Source: Chromobotia macracanthus
Taxonomy: Eukaryota; Chordata; Actinopteri; Cypriniformes; Botiidae
NCBI GenBank assembly: GCA_036877525.1
Contig: JAZGTH010000002.1
Span: forward strand, 1,302,001 to 1,366,000
DNA: 64,000 nt
Direction: 5' to 3'
The notes beneath the pieces are model-generated. The model did no database searches and was not told the origin of the DNA. It worked only from the letters and a program-made list of their open reading frames with translations. Below are positions 23,161 to 34,434 of this stretch, in pieces (within the stretch, counting starts at the first letter, position 1; each line of letters begins with the position of its first letter). The position numbers were made by a program, and so were the translations under genes.

Positions 23161-24810
23161 TGTCATGGTCACAGGAAACGAACCCAGTCGCAGACAGCGT
23201 TAGAACAGAAAAGGCTTTATTTTTATTAAATAAACAAAACAAGGACCCACAAGGGGGCAAACGAGAAACAAAACAAGCTTGAATAGAACTAAAAATACCT
23301 CCACAAATCAGAGTAAAAAAAAAAACACGGAGAAATAAACTCGGTACAAAAACATGGCAAGACAAGACAGGGCTGGAAACGTCGGCGATACTGAAACAAG
23401 TAAACTGGAAAAACATGAATGTACCAAAGCATGACAAACTGGGAAACACGAACCGGCACAAGACAGAAAACACACGGGCATTAAATAGGGGAAAGCACAA
23501 GGACAAACAAGTGCGGCACATAGGAGACCGGAGAGCACATGGCGAATGTAAACAAAACAGAGGCCATGTGCTTCCACAGAGAACAAGGAGCATGAGTTCA
23601 GATCCTGACTCCAAGAAACAAGAACCAAGACTAGAACAAGTCAGGATCCAAACAACATGCTCTGACATAGAACACAAGGGATGTCAGGATTCTGGCAAGA
23701 TAATCAAGAAAAACCTTAGAGCAGGAAACCAGGATCCTGACATAACTCCCCCTTAAAGTGACGCACACTGGGCGTCCCAAAACCGACAAACAGACCAACA
23801 GACAGACAGACCAACAGACCAGACACACTAGATTGACAGACCGGCCAGGCCAAAAGACTGGCCAGGCTGGCAGACAGACAGACCTAGGGGGACACGACAG
23901 ACCTAGGCAGGCCAGCAGACGGGCCGAGCTGGAAAACCAGCAGGGCCAAGCAGGAATGCCAGACCAGACCAGCAGACTGAGCAGGAAGACTGTGCAGAGA
24001 GCCCGGGCAGACCAGAACGGAACAACAGCCAAACGGAACATGAGGAAAAGGCAGACAGACCGACAGACAGACTGGGCAGACCAGGTGAGCAACTAGGCAG
24101 ACCGACAGACCAGGCAGATAAAAAACGGGCAGACAGAAAGACTGACCGGTCAGGACAGACAAGACCAATGGGCAGGCAGGCAGACAAGGAGGAGCGGCCG
24201 CCGGGGCACAGACAGGAGGAGCGGACACCAGAGCAGGCACAGGAGGAAGAGGCAGACTTCTCCTTCTTCCTTCTGGAAGGAGTAGGAACAGGAGACATGG
24301 CAGTCTATCTCCTCCCCTTCTTCCTGCGGGAATGAGTGACAACCACATAAGGGTAAAAGGACCAGCCTATTACGCTTCTGTCTGCTGGGTTTGACTTGGC
24401 CAGTTTGTTCTGTCAGGGTCACGAAAACGTCACGAAAGGGTCACAAAAAAGTATGAAAATAAACAGCCACAAGACAGAAAATACATGGGCATTAAATAGG
24501 GGAAAGCACAAGGACAAACAGGTGCGGCACATAGACCCATAATGAGACTAACAAGGAAACAAGGGGGCGGGGTCAAGACACGCGACCGGAGAGCACATGG
24601 CGAATGTAAACAAAACAGAGGCCATGTACTTCCACAGAGAACAAGGACCCAGAGCATGAGTTCAGATCCCGACTCCAAGAAACAAGAACCAAGACTAGAA
24701 CGAGTCAGGATCCAAACAACATGCTCTGACATAGAACACAAGGGATGAACACAAAGGATCCTGGCAAGATAATCAAGAAAAACTCAGAGCAGGAAGCCAG
24801 GATCCTAACA
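23161..24810 (-). mobile_element. Non-autonomous LTR retrotransposon with two LTRs
   Basis: LTR copies at 23161-23742 (582 bp) and 24411-24810 (400 bp, missing an internal part) share long colinear blocks (gggcattaaataggggaaag, cacatggcgaatgtaaacaa, catgctctgacatagaacac). Both are TG...CA bounded (tgtcatggtc... and tgtcagggtc...; ...cctgaca and ...cctaaca). On the minus strand a polypurine tract (AAGGGGGAG) precedes the LTR that ends at 23742, which sets the orientation. The internal part (23743-24410) has no retroviral protein, only low-complexity gacagaccag-type sequence. Flanks ttatg and taatg could be a diverged target duplication. Confidence 0.8.
23757..24300. repeat. Low-complexity (gacagacc-like) internal region of the LTR element
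   Basis: Long purine/cytosine-biased run of degenerate gacagac, ccagcag and ggcagac words. Open frames on both strands here (Cys/Leu/Ser-rich or Thr/Asp/Gln-rich) reflect composition, not genes. Confidence 0.75.
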
Positions 24811-25332
24811 TAATGAAATGATTTACAGCCCTGTAACATTTTAAAACTCTGCATGTCTAAGGCTGATTAAAAACATTAGGACCAATGGTAAGACCATTTT
24901 TGCAGAAAGAATAAAAAATTCTTTCAACAGTAAGCACAGGACATGTAACATCAGTAACTGGAAACTTGTTAATCCTTAAAACATTGTTCAATGATTGTAC
25001 AAATTAGGCCTGCTGGAAGAGAATACTGCTGGTCTAACCTATAATTGTATGTAGATTTAGTTGAAAAATGTAGAACTGTAGATCTGAAAAATGAATTTTA
25101 GACCATAGGATGATACATTGTTACAAGGAGACATTGTTACAGCATGTTTTTCCTTGATGCAAAAAGTGTTGTTTACATTTCATGCTAACAAGCACTGCAT
25201 TGTGTCTTTGTCTAGTTTCAGAGGAGCTTAATGAGTTGATATTCCTAACATTTAGATTGAGCTGTTGTGTTGATCACACTTGAGCCAACCACTCTAGTTT
25301 AATGTTATCTGTTTTCATTTGCCACAGTTTGT
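24811..25332. other. Spacer of the inverted duplication, right part
   Basis: AT-rich, no coding sequence; different from the left spacer part, so the duplication's inner borders are true ends. Confidence 0.5.
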
Positions 25333-28300
25333 GGCTAACTGTAAAGCTTCTGGACAGATGGGGTCAATGTGGTGTGTGGTATCAGTTCTAAAATTAGTTT
25401 TTCTTGGTTTTTGAAACTGCATGAATATGATAGGTTTTTAAATTCTGGGTGCTGCAATGTGAAGTAATGATGGTGTGTCTGAACAACCCATAAACAGTTT
25501 CTATGTGGCATCAGAGCTAGAAAAGAAACATATTTCTTCATGGTTTTAAAACAACCTAATATTAAATTAACAGTAAATACAGACTGTATAATACTAATTC
25601 AGAACATGAAATATTTAGACTTTCGTGGCAAAATGCCTACATTGTGTTAGACTAATGCTAGTCACATCGGCTTGGTCATACTCTCACCCAGTGGCCAGTA
25701 TTCTTGGTTGATATAACATTAAGTTATCATCTTTCAATCATACTATATAGATACGTATAGATACGTTTTGCAGGATAACAAATAAAATGTTGACTGCTAT
25801 TTACTGACGTTTTCATTCCATTTGGTTTGGTAAGACATGTAATGAAACTAACGTGTGACTGGCATGCTAAACACATTGGAGTGCATGTCATCTATGAATA
25901 CTGGCAAACATTAAGAAAAACAAACCTGAAAGAAAAATGTAAGGTGAAGTCTGACAACATTGTATCCTGACCAAAAAGGTAATGTATTTTTTAAACAAAA
26001 GGTGAATAAGGTAATTTTGAAACTATTGAATTTTGTAACAAAAGGTGAATAAATTAAGACTTTCCTGACATCCTCGGGGTGTGAACACAAAACTCATGTG
26101 GATAACTCATGCTGTGTTATTTCATGGTATAGCTTCAGGATTTGGCCATTTGCTACACTCTCTACTTACAGTACAGGTATTTATTAAGACAACACCATAT
26201 CACAGTTGTAGAACTTTGCTGGCTGAAATATTTACACTTCAAATAATTTGATTTTTTCAAATGATTCATTTATTAAAGCAGTGGTTTAACAAAGAACACA
26301 CAAAGTAAATCGATCCATCTAAAACACACGAGATTTGGTTTGGGTAATACATCTGTCTTATCTTTTCATGTTAATGCAAATCTCCTTTCATTCTACTCCA
26401 GTGAAAGACCTAAGATGGAGGCAAAAGAGAATATACATGTTTGACATTACTCAAAAATCCCTGAGATAAAGACTGAAAACATGAAAAAGCGTTTGTCTGA
26501 ATAAGATGACTAAATCTTGTGATAGCGATCCATGTTACCTTTAAATCAGGAACTTTCTAAGAGCTGAAAACATAACAAACATGTCTTAACAGCTCTGGAA
26601 GCTCTTATACAGATTTAACTAAGAAACTGTATAAAGTGATGAAACATTTATTGTACACAGAGTAAAGAGTTTATGTTGTTTTAAAGATAAAGTTTACAAC
26701 ACAAGGAGTCACCAAAAGGACTGAGTCTTTATCTGAGGTATGATGCTATGAACATCTAGACACAGCGTCTGTACACCCAAACACACACAGGATTTTCTTA
26801 TCCCCCTATGTCAGGCAGATGAACATAGGTGTTTAAATTAAAAAAAGCTAAACAATCTGCATATTTAAAACTATGATTATGGTATCAGTATACCTCTATT
26901 TTTTATATATTCAATATTAAAATCAGTATTTGCAACCTTATACAGATTTATGTTCAGATATATATTCTAAAAGTAAACACTTAAAAAGAAAAATTGAAGA
27001 TTGTGTACAAGTTTTCTGGTTTCCATTTGAAAAAAATGTACATAACAGATGTTTTGATGAAAGTCCATAGATGCACCCTAAAAGGAGTTTGCTGAACAGA
27101 TACAGCGAGAGTGGTTAACACAAAAACCATGATTATGACAGCTTTATCTTTGTTTTGTTTTTTATATGCATATATAAAATAGGCCAACTTTAATTTAAGA
27201 CATTGTCAAAAGTCTGTTTAAAACTAAACATTAAATAAAAATGGTTAGAAATAAAAGCTTCACACAGAAAAGTCTTCACACAGATATTCAACAGATCTCT
27301 GGAACAGTGTAAAGTCCCCTGCTGCTTCAAACACTCCACTATTATATCAGTCCCAAAACAATAAAACAAAATTACTGGTCTCTCCAGATCCCTCACTACC
27401 AGCACTGGCGCCCCCAAGGATTGTGTGCTCTCTCCACTGCTCTTCTCCCTGTACACAAACACTGCACTACAAAAGATCCCCCTGTCAAGCTTCTGAAATT
27501 TGCAGACAATATCACAGTCACTGGCCTCATCAAGGATGGTGACGAGTCTGCTTACAGACTGGAGGTTGAACAGCTGGCTGTCTGGTGCAGTCACAACAAC
27601 CTGGAGCTTAACACGCTCAAAACAGTGGAGATGATTGTGGACTTTAGAAGTAAGCCCCCAGCACTCCCTGCACTAACCATCATGGACAGCACTGTGGTGG
27701 TAGTGGAGTCATTCAGGTTCCTGGGCACCACCATCTCTCAGGACTTGAAGTGGGACAATCACATTGACTAAATTGTGAAAAAGGCCCAGCAGAGGTTACA
27801 CTTCCTTCGTAAACTGAAGAAGTTCAACCTGCCACAGGAGCTGCTCAAACAGTTCTACTTGGCCATCACTGAGTCTGTCCTGTGCTCATCCATAACTGTC
27901 TGGTATGGTTCAGCTGTCAAATCAGATATCAGGAGAATACAACGGACAGTCAGGATGGCTGAGAAGATCATTGGTTCCCCCCTGCCAAACCTTCATGGCC
28001 TCTATTCCTCCAGAGTGAGGAAAAGGGATAAAAAATCACTTCGGACACCACACATCCAGCGCACTCCCTCTTTGAACTGCTACCCTCTGGTACCTAACCC
28101 TAACCCTCTGGTACAGAGTACCAAGCACCAGAACTGCCAGACACAAGAACAGTTTTTTCCCTCAGGCTATATAAAGTCTATAAGCTATATTAACAATTAA
28201 ACAACAATTAAAACTGTCACACCTTCACACTACCCAACACCCACCATAATCTATACACCTGTAAATAATATTGTAAATAACATATCTGTGCAATAACATC

Positions 28301-28775
28301 CACAAAACTACTTCTATTGCTGCACTTTATTGTATATTAAACTCTTTATAACTGTTTTTTCTGCACTGGAAGCTCCTGTCACCAAGATAAATTCCTTGTG
28401 TGTAAACATACTTGGCAATAAAGCTCTTTCTATTCTATTCTATTCTATTCTATTCTATTCTATTCTATTCTATTCTATTCTATTCTATTCTATAACATTT
28501 ACTTACCCTATACAAAACTTCCACACATTCAAACCTAATTGCTCACAATAGAGAAAGTCAGAAAACATCTGATGTAGAAAGATGGGGAGGGGGTCAGATC
28601 CTCAGGGTCATGGACAGAGCCAAAGTAGGAAGGGGGCCAGATCCTCAGGAGGGTGGTGGACAGAGGTTAAGAGTACATTTTGCACATATAAACTAGACCT
28701 GTAAAACTAGACTAAAAATCGGACACCCTCCCAAAACAGTAATAAATTAATTAGTTTTGATTGACAGTTTGGCAC
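25333..28775 (-). repeat. Right arm of large inverted duplication
   Basis: Inverted copy of 17726-22445. The inner border at 25333 matches 22445 exactly; the spacer (22446-25332) is unrelated on its two sides. Right-only insertions are the LINE at 27262-28495 and a short replacement at about 25760-25930. The outer end runs into ERV protease sequence at 28707-29000. Confidence 0.93.
27262..28495 (+). mobile_element. 5'-truncated, internally deleted LINE (jockey/L2-like) in right arm
   Basis: Reverse transcriptase C-terminal half. Segments seen are a 5' bit like NRSLEQCKVPCCFKHSTI, then a jump to GAPKDCVLSPLLFSLYTN, LLKFADNITVTGLIKDGDES (the catalytic FADD-type motif reads FADN), AVWCSHNNLELNTLKT, SFRFLGTTISQDLKW, then KKAQQRLHFLRKLKKF. 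A stop at 27769 splits the frame. The 3' end carries taaagctctttctattctat and about 13 (TATTC) units (28428-28492), the usual tail. Absent from the left arm at the matching place. Confidence 0.85.
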
Positions 28776-29340
28776 ACAGTCAACTGCAATTACTACTGTT
28801 ATCATAATAGGTGTAATTTTTCTCAGCATAACAACTTTACTTGTGGCACTGTCTGCTCTAATAGTTTCTCCCGTGTAACAGAAAATACCCGAATAATTGT
28901 TATCAGGTATTACTGTAATCTCAGCCCATGTGTCAATTAAAACATTAATTTTATGCCCATCAATCAAAGCTGTAGCATAAAACCCATCAGGATGGTGGTC
29001 AATCACAGTTGATGTTCCCCCCAGGGCATGGAGGGAGCAGAATTCTAGTTTTCCTCTGTCTGGACAGTTGCTAATAATGCTTTTTTCTGATCTACAGTCA
29101 ATTTTGCAAACTTTGCACTGAGAGGTCAGATTTATAAGATTGAGATTCTGGTTTAGGGGTTTTAGATTTTCTGTCTTTTCTTTTAACCTTCCTTTTCCAA
29201 CATTCTGATGCCCAATGTTCTTTTACTTTAGCCTCTTGCTTGTCTAAACTTTAAAATTTTCTATTTACCACTCTCAGTTGCCTTCTTAGTGAATCAATAG
29301 ACGATTCTGCAGTACCTCAATCCATCACACTCTCACTTGG
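28707..29340 (-). pseudogene. ERV gag (nucleocapsid end) and protease remnant
   Basis: The minus-strand frame at 28707-29006 reads GHKINVLIDTWAEITVIP, a retroviral aspartic protease active-site segment in which the usual DTG is DTW. Upstream (29100-29330) a degraded nucleocapsid-like piece reads KEHWASECWKRK, recalling a zinc knuckle, with stops. Protease with an altered catalytic loop should be inactive. It has the same strand as the env/LTR remnant at 15.2-17.6 kb. Confidence 0.7.
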
Positions 29341-29344
29341 CAAA

Positions 29345-29540
29345 TCAGTGCCACTGTGTTCTCATTTTCTCAGGGGCTCAAGTCCAAGTCAAGTCTCGAG
29401 TCATTGCTGTCAAAGTCTAAGCTAAGTCTCAAATCTTCTTTAATTATGTTGAGTCGAGTCGCAAGTCATCAAATTTGGGACTCAAGTCCGAGTCAAGTCG
29501 CAAGTCATGCGACTCAAATCCACACACCTGCCCATAACCT
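29345..29540. repeat. Dispersed CAAGTC-rich repeat
   Basis: Repeated gtccaagtcaagtctcgagt, gagtcgagtcgcaagtcatc and gtccgagtcaagtcgcaagt words, a pattern seen in a known abundant fish repeat. Class not determined. Confidence 0.5.
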
Positions 29541-29737
29541 CTGACTCATAAGTTCTAGTAACAACATTCTTGTTTTTCTCTGATTCCAGATTATCACAGG
29601 AATGACCTAAGGGTGCATGCATAGTTTCATAACAGCGCCACCAACTTTTGAACAATATCCAGTTTTCCTTGGTCAGTCGTTTTGGACTTCGACCATTTTG
29701 AATGTTATTATAAAATGCTGTATTTTACAAATGCATT

Positions 29738-30203
29738 TGTTACAAATGAGGTCTCTGCTCTGCCTCTGCCGCACCACCGGAGGGAGCCCTCACCGAAAGA
29801 CTAACCGGTGGTTATTTGGACTACATTTCCCATAAGGCCACTTACCTGGGATCGGTCATTTCCTGTCAGCTGTTTCTTATTAGACTCTCTATATAAGATT
29901 CAAACAAACTATGATGCATCGCGAAGTCTTGTTTGCCCTGGCTATGATGCTGAGCGTTATTTACTGTGTATTGGCTTACTTGTGTTTGACCTTGGATTGT
30001 TTGCTGCCTGCCCTGACTTTTGGATTGTATTTTTTTGGATTTTGTGATTGTTTGCTGCCTGCCTCGACCTCTGCCTGTTTACCGTTTTGCCTCTGCCTTA
30101 CCCTTGCTAACCCTGTCTGCTGTTACTCGACCCCTGCCTGTTTGATTACAAAAAATAAAAGCTGCAAATGGATCCTCTTGTGACTAGCCCTTCATTCATT
30201 ACA
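29738..30203 (+). mobile_element. Solo LTR of a gypsy/ERV-like element
   Basis: Starts tgttacaaatgaggtctctg and ends cttcattcattaca; contains accaccggagggagccctc, ggactacatttcccataagg, a TATA-like ctatataag and aataaaagctgcaaatggat near the 3' end. Same family as 19831-20265. No internal region adjoins. The 90-codon open frame inside it (29911-30183) is LTR sequence. Confidence 0.7.
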
Positions 30204-31660
30204 GCAACTTATTATGAAATTTGGTATGGTTCATTAAGACCATGTTCTAAGAAGACCTGTAAAGTTTAAGGTCAGCGCTCCCTAGTGTTTTTTTTTCAGT
30301 CCTAGAAGCAAAATCTATTTTCAACTGATTTCTTATGCTGATTGTAATGCACCATATGGTGTCATTTCTGGTCATTACTTTTTTCTGCCATTTTGAATTT
30401 TCCAAAAAAAAAAACTTTTTCAAATTCCTCCTGGGGCAATGTAGTGACCCCCTGAAAAGTTATGGAATTTGTGACCAATACCCTTTACTGTTCTTGTAAA
30501 TGCCGGCTAGGAATTTTAGCTAGCGAGCAAGTAAAAACAGATATGAGGCTGTATCTTCACCATCCTTTGGTGTTTGGACAAAACGTGTTGTGTCATCATA
30601 GGCATGACCTGAAAGTATATGCACAGTTTCGTCTGAGTGCCACCTACTGGTCCAGAGATATAAAAAATTGCTGTTTTGTTTATAACATTTGAAAAGTTTG
30701 TCTAAAATCATGGGAGTGGTTTTATTAGAATCTTTGAGGCATGCCAAGTCAAACAATATCTGATGATCCAGAGTCAGCCACTCTTTAACCATTATTACTA
30801 TTAACACATGACAGAAATAACATATTGTTATGAAACTCCTTTCTTAGATTCTTTGACTCATGCTGAGTCCTGCAATACTAAATTTTTCCTAGTCAATGCT
30901 ACTTCCTGTCCACCATTGTAAAATATATTAAACACTTACTTTTTCAAACTCCTCCCACAGTGTTTGTCAGATTTGCACAAAACCTGGTATATGGCATCTT
31001 AAAACACTCATGACAAAAAGTTATAGAATTCATGTTGATTGTTTGAATAATTCTCTTACACTGTCAACAAATTTGATGGTGAGCATATATAATATAGATC
31101 ATGTATCTTTAAAAAAAAAGGTTTGTGTATTGACTCTGTAGGTGGCATTGTAAAAAATATTTAAAAAATGGTCATAAAAAATTGGTCAAAAGTTTGTGGG
31201 CTTTGACCCTTTATTAATTTTTTTCTGCTGCCTTGGCGTCTGTCTTGGCATCAAAGAATGTAGAGAGACCAAACTTGTTGGGATGATTAGAAATCCCACC
31301 CGCTACTCAGGCACATCCACACATGCATTTTGGACACTAGGTGGTGGTGTAATAAGCTAATTTACATTTGGCCAATATCAACACAACCGTGTGGGCTAGA
31401 ATCAAAATTCTTTTTCCCCTGAATCTTAGCTCAACAAAAAATATCTCTGAATTCATGTCTGTCTATAAAATCTTTCTGCCTTTTTGACTTTTATAGAAAG
31501 CCTACTTTTTCAAGCTCCTCTTAGATTATTTGTTTGATTTACTTGAAAATTGAGACCCAAATGGCAAAAAGTTATAAAGTCAAACATCAAGCAAAAGTTA
31601 AGCCATTTAGCAGATATGAGCAATAAAATCCAAGTCCAAGCTTAACAAACAAATTTTGTC
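30204..31660. repeat. Long diverged non-coding repeat, same family as 4700-6650
   Basis: Shares tgccattttgaattttcc (30389), gtgccacctactggt (30637), caaactcctcccacagtgtt (30954) and other blocks with the other copies; a piece also lies at 29600-29737 (agcgccaccaacttttgaac), interrupted by the solo LTR. No coding sequence. Confidence 0.5.
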
Positions 31661-31799
31661 CTATTTTTTCCCATACTGGGTGCTACAACAGAAAATCCTT
31701 AATAATTCCATTAACATATGCTTGACCACATTGACTGAGGAATTAGTAAAGACCCTCCAGAGCATGCACACAGCTTCTTCCATGCTAAATCTTACATGA

Positions 31800-32660
31800 G
31801 TGTCATCTCCTGAGATTAATTCTCCTGCACCATCCACCCCCATCAATCCTCGCATGGCATTTCCAGAGAAATCTGATGGTAATCCCGCTAAGTGTAAGGG
31901 TTTCTTGCTTCAGTGTTCACTATTTCTTACCCAACAACCAGCCCTCTACCCTACAGAGTCCAGCTGCATTGCCTTCGTCAGTTCCCTTCTCATTGGTCAA
32001 GCTCTGGAATGGGTTACCACTGTTTGGAACGTGAACAGAACCATTTTTCCCACCTATGATTCATTTCTCAAGCACTTCTGAGAGGTGTTCGATCATCCCA
32101 CCGAGGGGAGGTGTCCAGGAGAACTATTCCTATCCCTCTCTCCAAAAGGTTGAACAGCAGCTGAATACACTTTCACTTATCGCACTCTGGCTGCTCAAAT
32201 GGACTGGGTCAAAAATACTCTTAAGTTACTGTTTCGAAGAGGACTAAATCAGGAACTTCAATCTGAGCTGGCTTGTCATGATGAGGGGAGAAATCTGACC
32301 GAATACATTGAACTCGCCATTCAAATAGACAATTTGATTCACTCACGCCGCCCAACGATTCCTACATTGCCGTCTATATTCAGAGAAACCGCTTATTCTG
32401 AACCCATGCAAATAGGTTGCACCTGTCTCACTTCGGAAGAAAGAGAATGCCGGAGAGGGCTTCATCTATGTCTCTACTGTGGACAGACAGGCCATATGAA
32501 ATCCACCTACCATGTACAACCTTCAAAGAATTCTACGTCGGTAAGTACAGATCCAGTTCCATCTTCTCAAGCTAACACCATATGCATACCTATTAAAATC
32601 ATCACTGCTGAAAAAAATTATCCCGGGTCGGGCCCGGGTAGATTCTGGAGCAGCTAGGAA
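31800..32660 (+). pseudogene. Ty3/gypsy gag remnant
   Basis: Three frames (31800-32081, 32056-32247, 32199-32657) together resemble one fish gypsy Gag: MAFPEKSDGNPAKCKGFLLQ, an ALEWVTTVW segment, and a C-terminal zinc knuckle LCLYCGQTGHMKSTYH in which the last Cys is Tyr. Two frame changes and the lost knuckle Cys mark it as dead. A protease follows. Confidence 0.85.
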
Positions 32661-32945
32661 TTTAATTTCTAGTGAGTTCGCTCAGCAACAGAAAACCTAC
32701 TAACCACTTGTAATACCTCTCTGGCAGTGGAGGCATTAGATGGCCGACCACTTGGTAAAGGTAAGATCCAACAGATTTCAGAGGAGATCGAGTTCCAGGT
32801 TCAAAGAACACTAAAGCTGATGCACTATTGTGCCAAACAGACGAGACGTATAACAACAACAATCAAGAGAACATGTTGCCCGAGAAACTCCTAATCGCTC
32901 CAGCACAGTGGGATATAGTAACAGAGATCAATCAATGTAACAACC
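32625..32945 (+). pseudogene. Ty3/gypsy protease and RNase H-end remnants
   Basis: Just after gag, VDSGAARNLISSEFAQQ is an aspartic protease active site (DSG). At 32805-32945 NTKADALL and LLIAPAQWDI follow, normally found at the RNase H/integrase boundary, so most of pol is deleted between. Reading frames are shifted. Confidence 0.7.
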
Positions 32946-33104
32946 AATATTCACCACCAAGTGAATGTCCTAACAATCTCACCTGAAAGCTGAAAGTCAA
33001 GATGGCCAAGGATTGGGGGTGAGGTAAGACTTGTTGGCACAGAGTTTTGTCCATTGAAACTGATGTCCCTTCTTTTTTCTTTTTTAAATGAGTTGAGAGG
33101 TTTG

Positions 33105-34300
33105 GCTATCCTTGAAAAGTTCGGGACAAACCGATGGTACCTCTAAATTTCCTTCAAGTTTCTAGGCACAGGGTGGGCATGAATGGCTTGAGTTTTACTT
33201 GGGTCTGCTAAAATGCCTTGAACACTTACAACATGTCCTAGAAAGGTGATTTCTTGAAGACAGAACTTTTTTCTTCAAACGCATGGTCACATTAGGGTTA
33301 GGTCAGCAGTTTAAAACGTGAAGAATTGTTGGAAGTGTTGAGTTACTGAAGGTGAGTAAATTATATGATATTGTTGATGTAGATGAAGCATATTTCCTTC
33401 TTAACTCCCCCAGGACTGTTTTATGAGCCTCTGGAAAGTTGGGGGAGCATTTTTAATGCCAAATGTTATGCCAAACAGCATAACATTAAATTGATAGAGA
33501 GGAGGCGTGATGAAGGCAGTCTTGGCTTGACTGTCAGGGTCCATTGTCACCTGCCAATATCCACTGCTGCCCGAGAGAGGGATTCCAGGATTTCCGTGAT
33601 ATTTGGAAGAGAGTAAGCATCCCTTTCTGTAATCCACACAGAAACTAAACTTTCCATCTTTTTTAGGTACCAAGACACCTGATATGTGGTGTAAATATAG
33701 TATTGCAAAACATCAGTGCGTCCAGTGTGGAGTGTGCACACCCGAGGGTTGTTTTCCAAGATGTGGAGCAACTGCTGTTTCCCATCTGAGGGTAAATGAG
33801 CTTCATCCACAGCATTTCTGATGAATGTCTTTTCATCTGAAGTGTCAGGTTGCTGTAGAGTCAACAGAGGGGCTGAAGGAGGAACAGAAGTTAACAGAGA
33901 AAGGCTTTGTTTGGTTTTCTTGAATTGTTGTCTTTCTTGTTGTAATTCGTCAGTTGGTGGCACACTTGCATCTCCTGTCTGAAAGTGAAATACTTCAGAA
34001 GGAGCAATCTTGAAAGAATATTTCTGATCTATAACATTAATATGCAGACCACTAAAGAAGATAAAGTCAAACCCCAGGACCACAGTGTAGGCTAGGGCTT
34101 GGGAAGAAAGAACTTCTTGGAGGGAAAAAGGGCTTGGGAAGGGCAGGTAAAGTAAAGGATTGGTCATGTAGATGTATGGTAGTAGTCAACCATCCAAGTG
34201 AAATCTCAGCTTCTCCATTTGCCCGGTAGGGAGAACCATGGGACCATGGTTGGAGTTGGTCTAGTGATGTAATCTGCCTCATGAGACTCATTTATTGAGT
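33105..34300 (-). pseudogene. Ty3/gypsy pol remnant: protease-reverse transcriptase
   Basis: On the minus strand, in order: CTLHTGRTDVLQ, AVDEAHLPSDGKQQLL, NITEILESLSRAAV, MVPKKDGKFSFCVDYRK, SGYWQVTMDPDSQAKTAF, LYQFNVMLFG, NAPPTFQRL, and further left FLGHVVSVQGILADPSKT and PVPRNLKE. These are gypsy reverse transcriptase and RT/RNase H junction blocks. At least three frame changes occur. It belongs with the gag at 34435-35902 on the same strand. Confidence 0.85.
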
Positions 34301-34434
34301 GTGTAGCTTGCACCAGTGTCGACAATGGTCTTACCCAACCAGGCATCAATATGGATGGGGACAATTAGTTGTTAAGGTACTGCCACACATTCATTAGAGC
34401 TTGTGAAAGACGAAGTTTCTTTGTGGATTGTGAC

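Noticed and set aside
23156..24422. Several Cys/Ser/Leu-rich open frames on both strands
   Set aside because: They overlap on both strands and follow the LTR and low-complexity interior of a non-autonomous retrotransposon.
27190..27594. 134-codon minus-strand frame
   Set aside because: It is antisense to the LINE on the plus strand.
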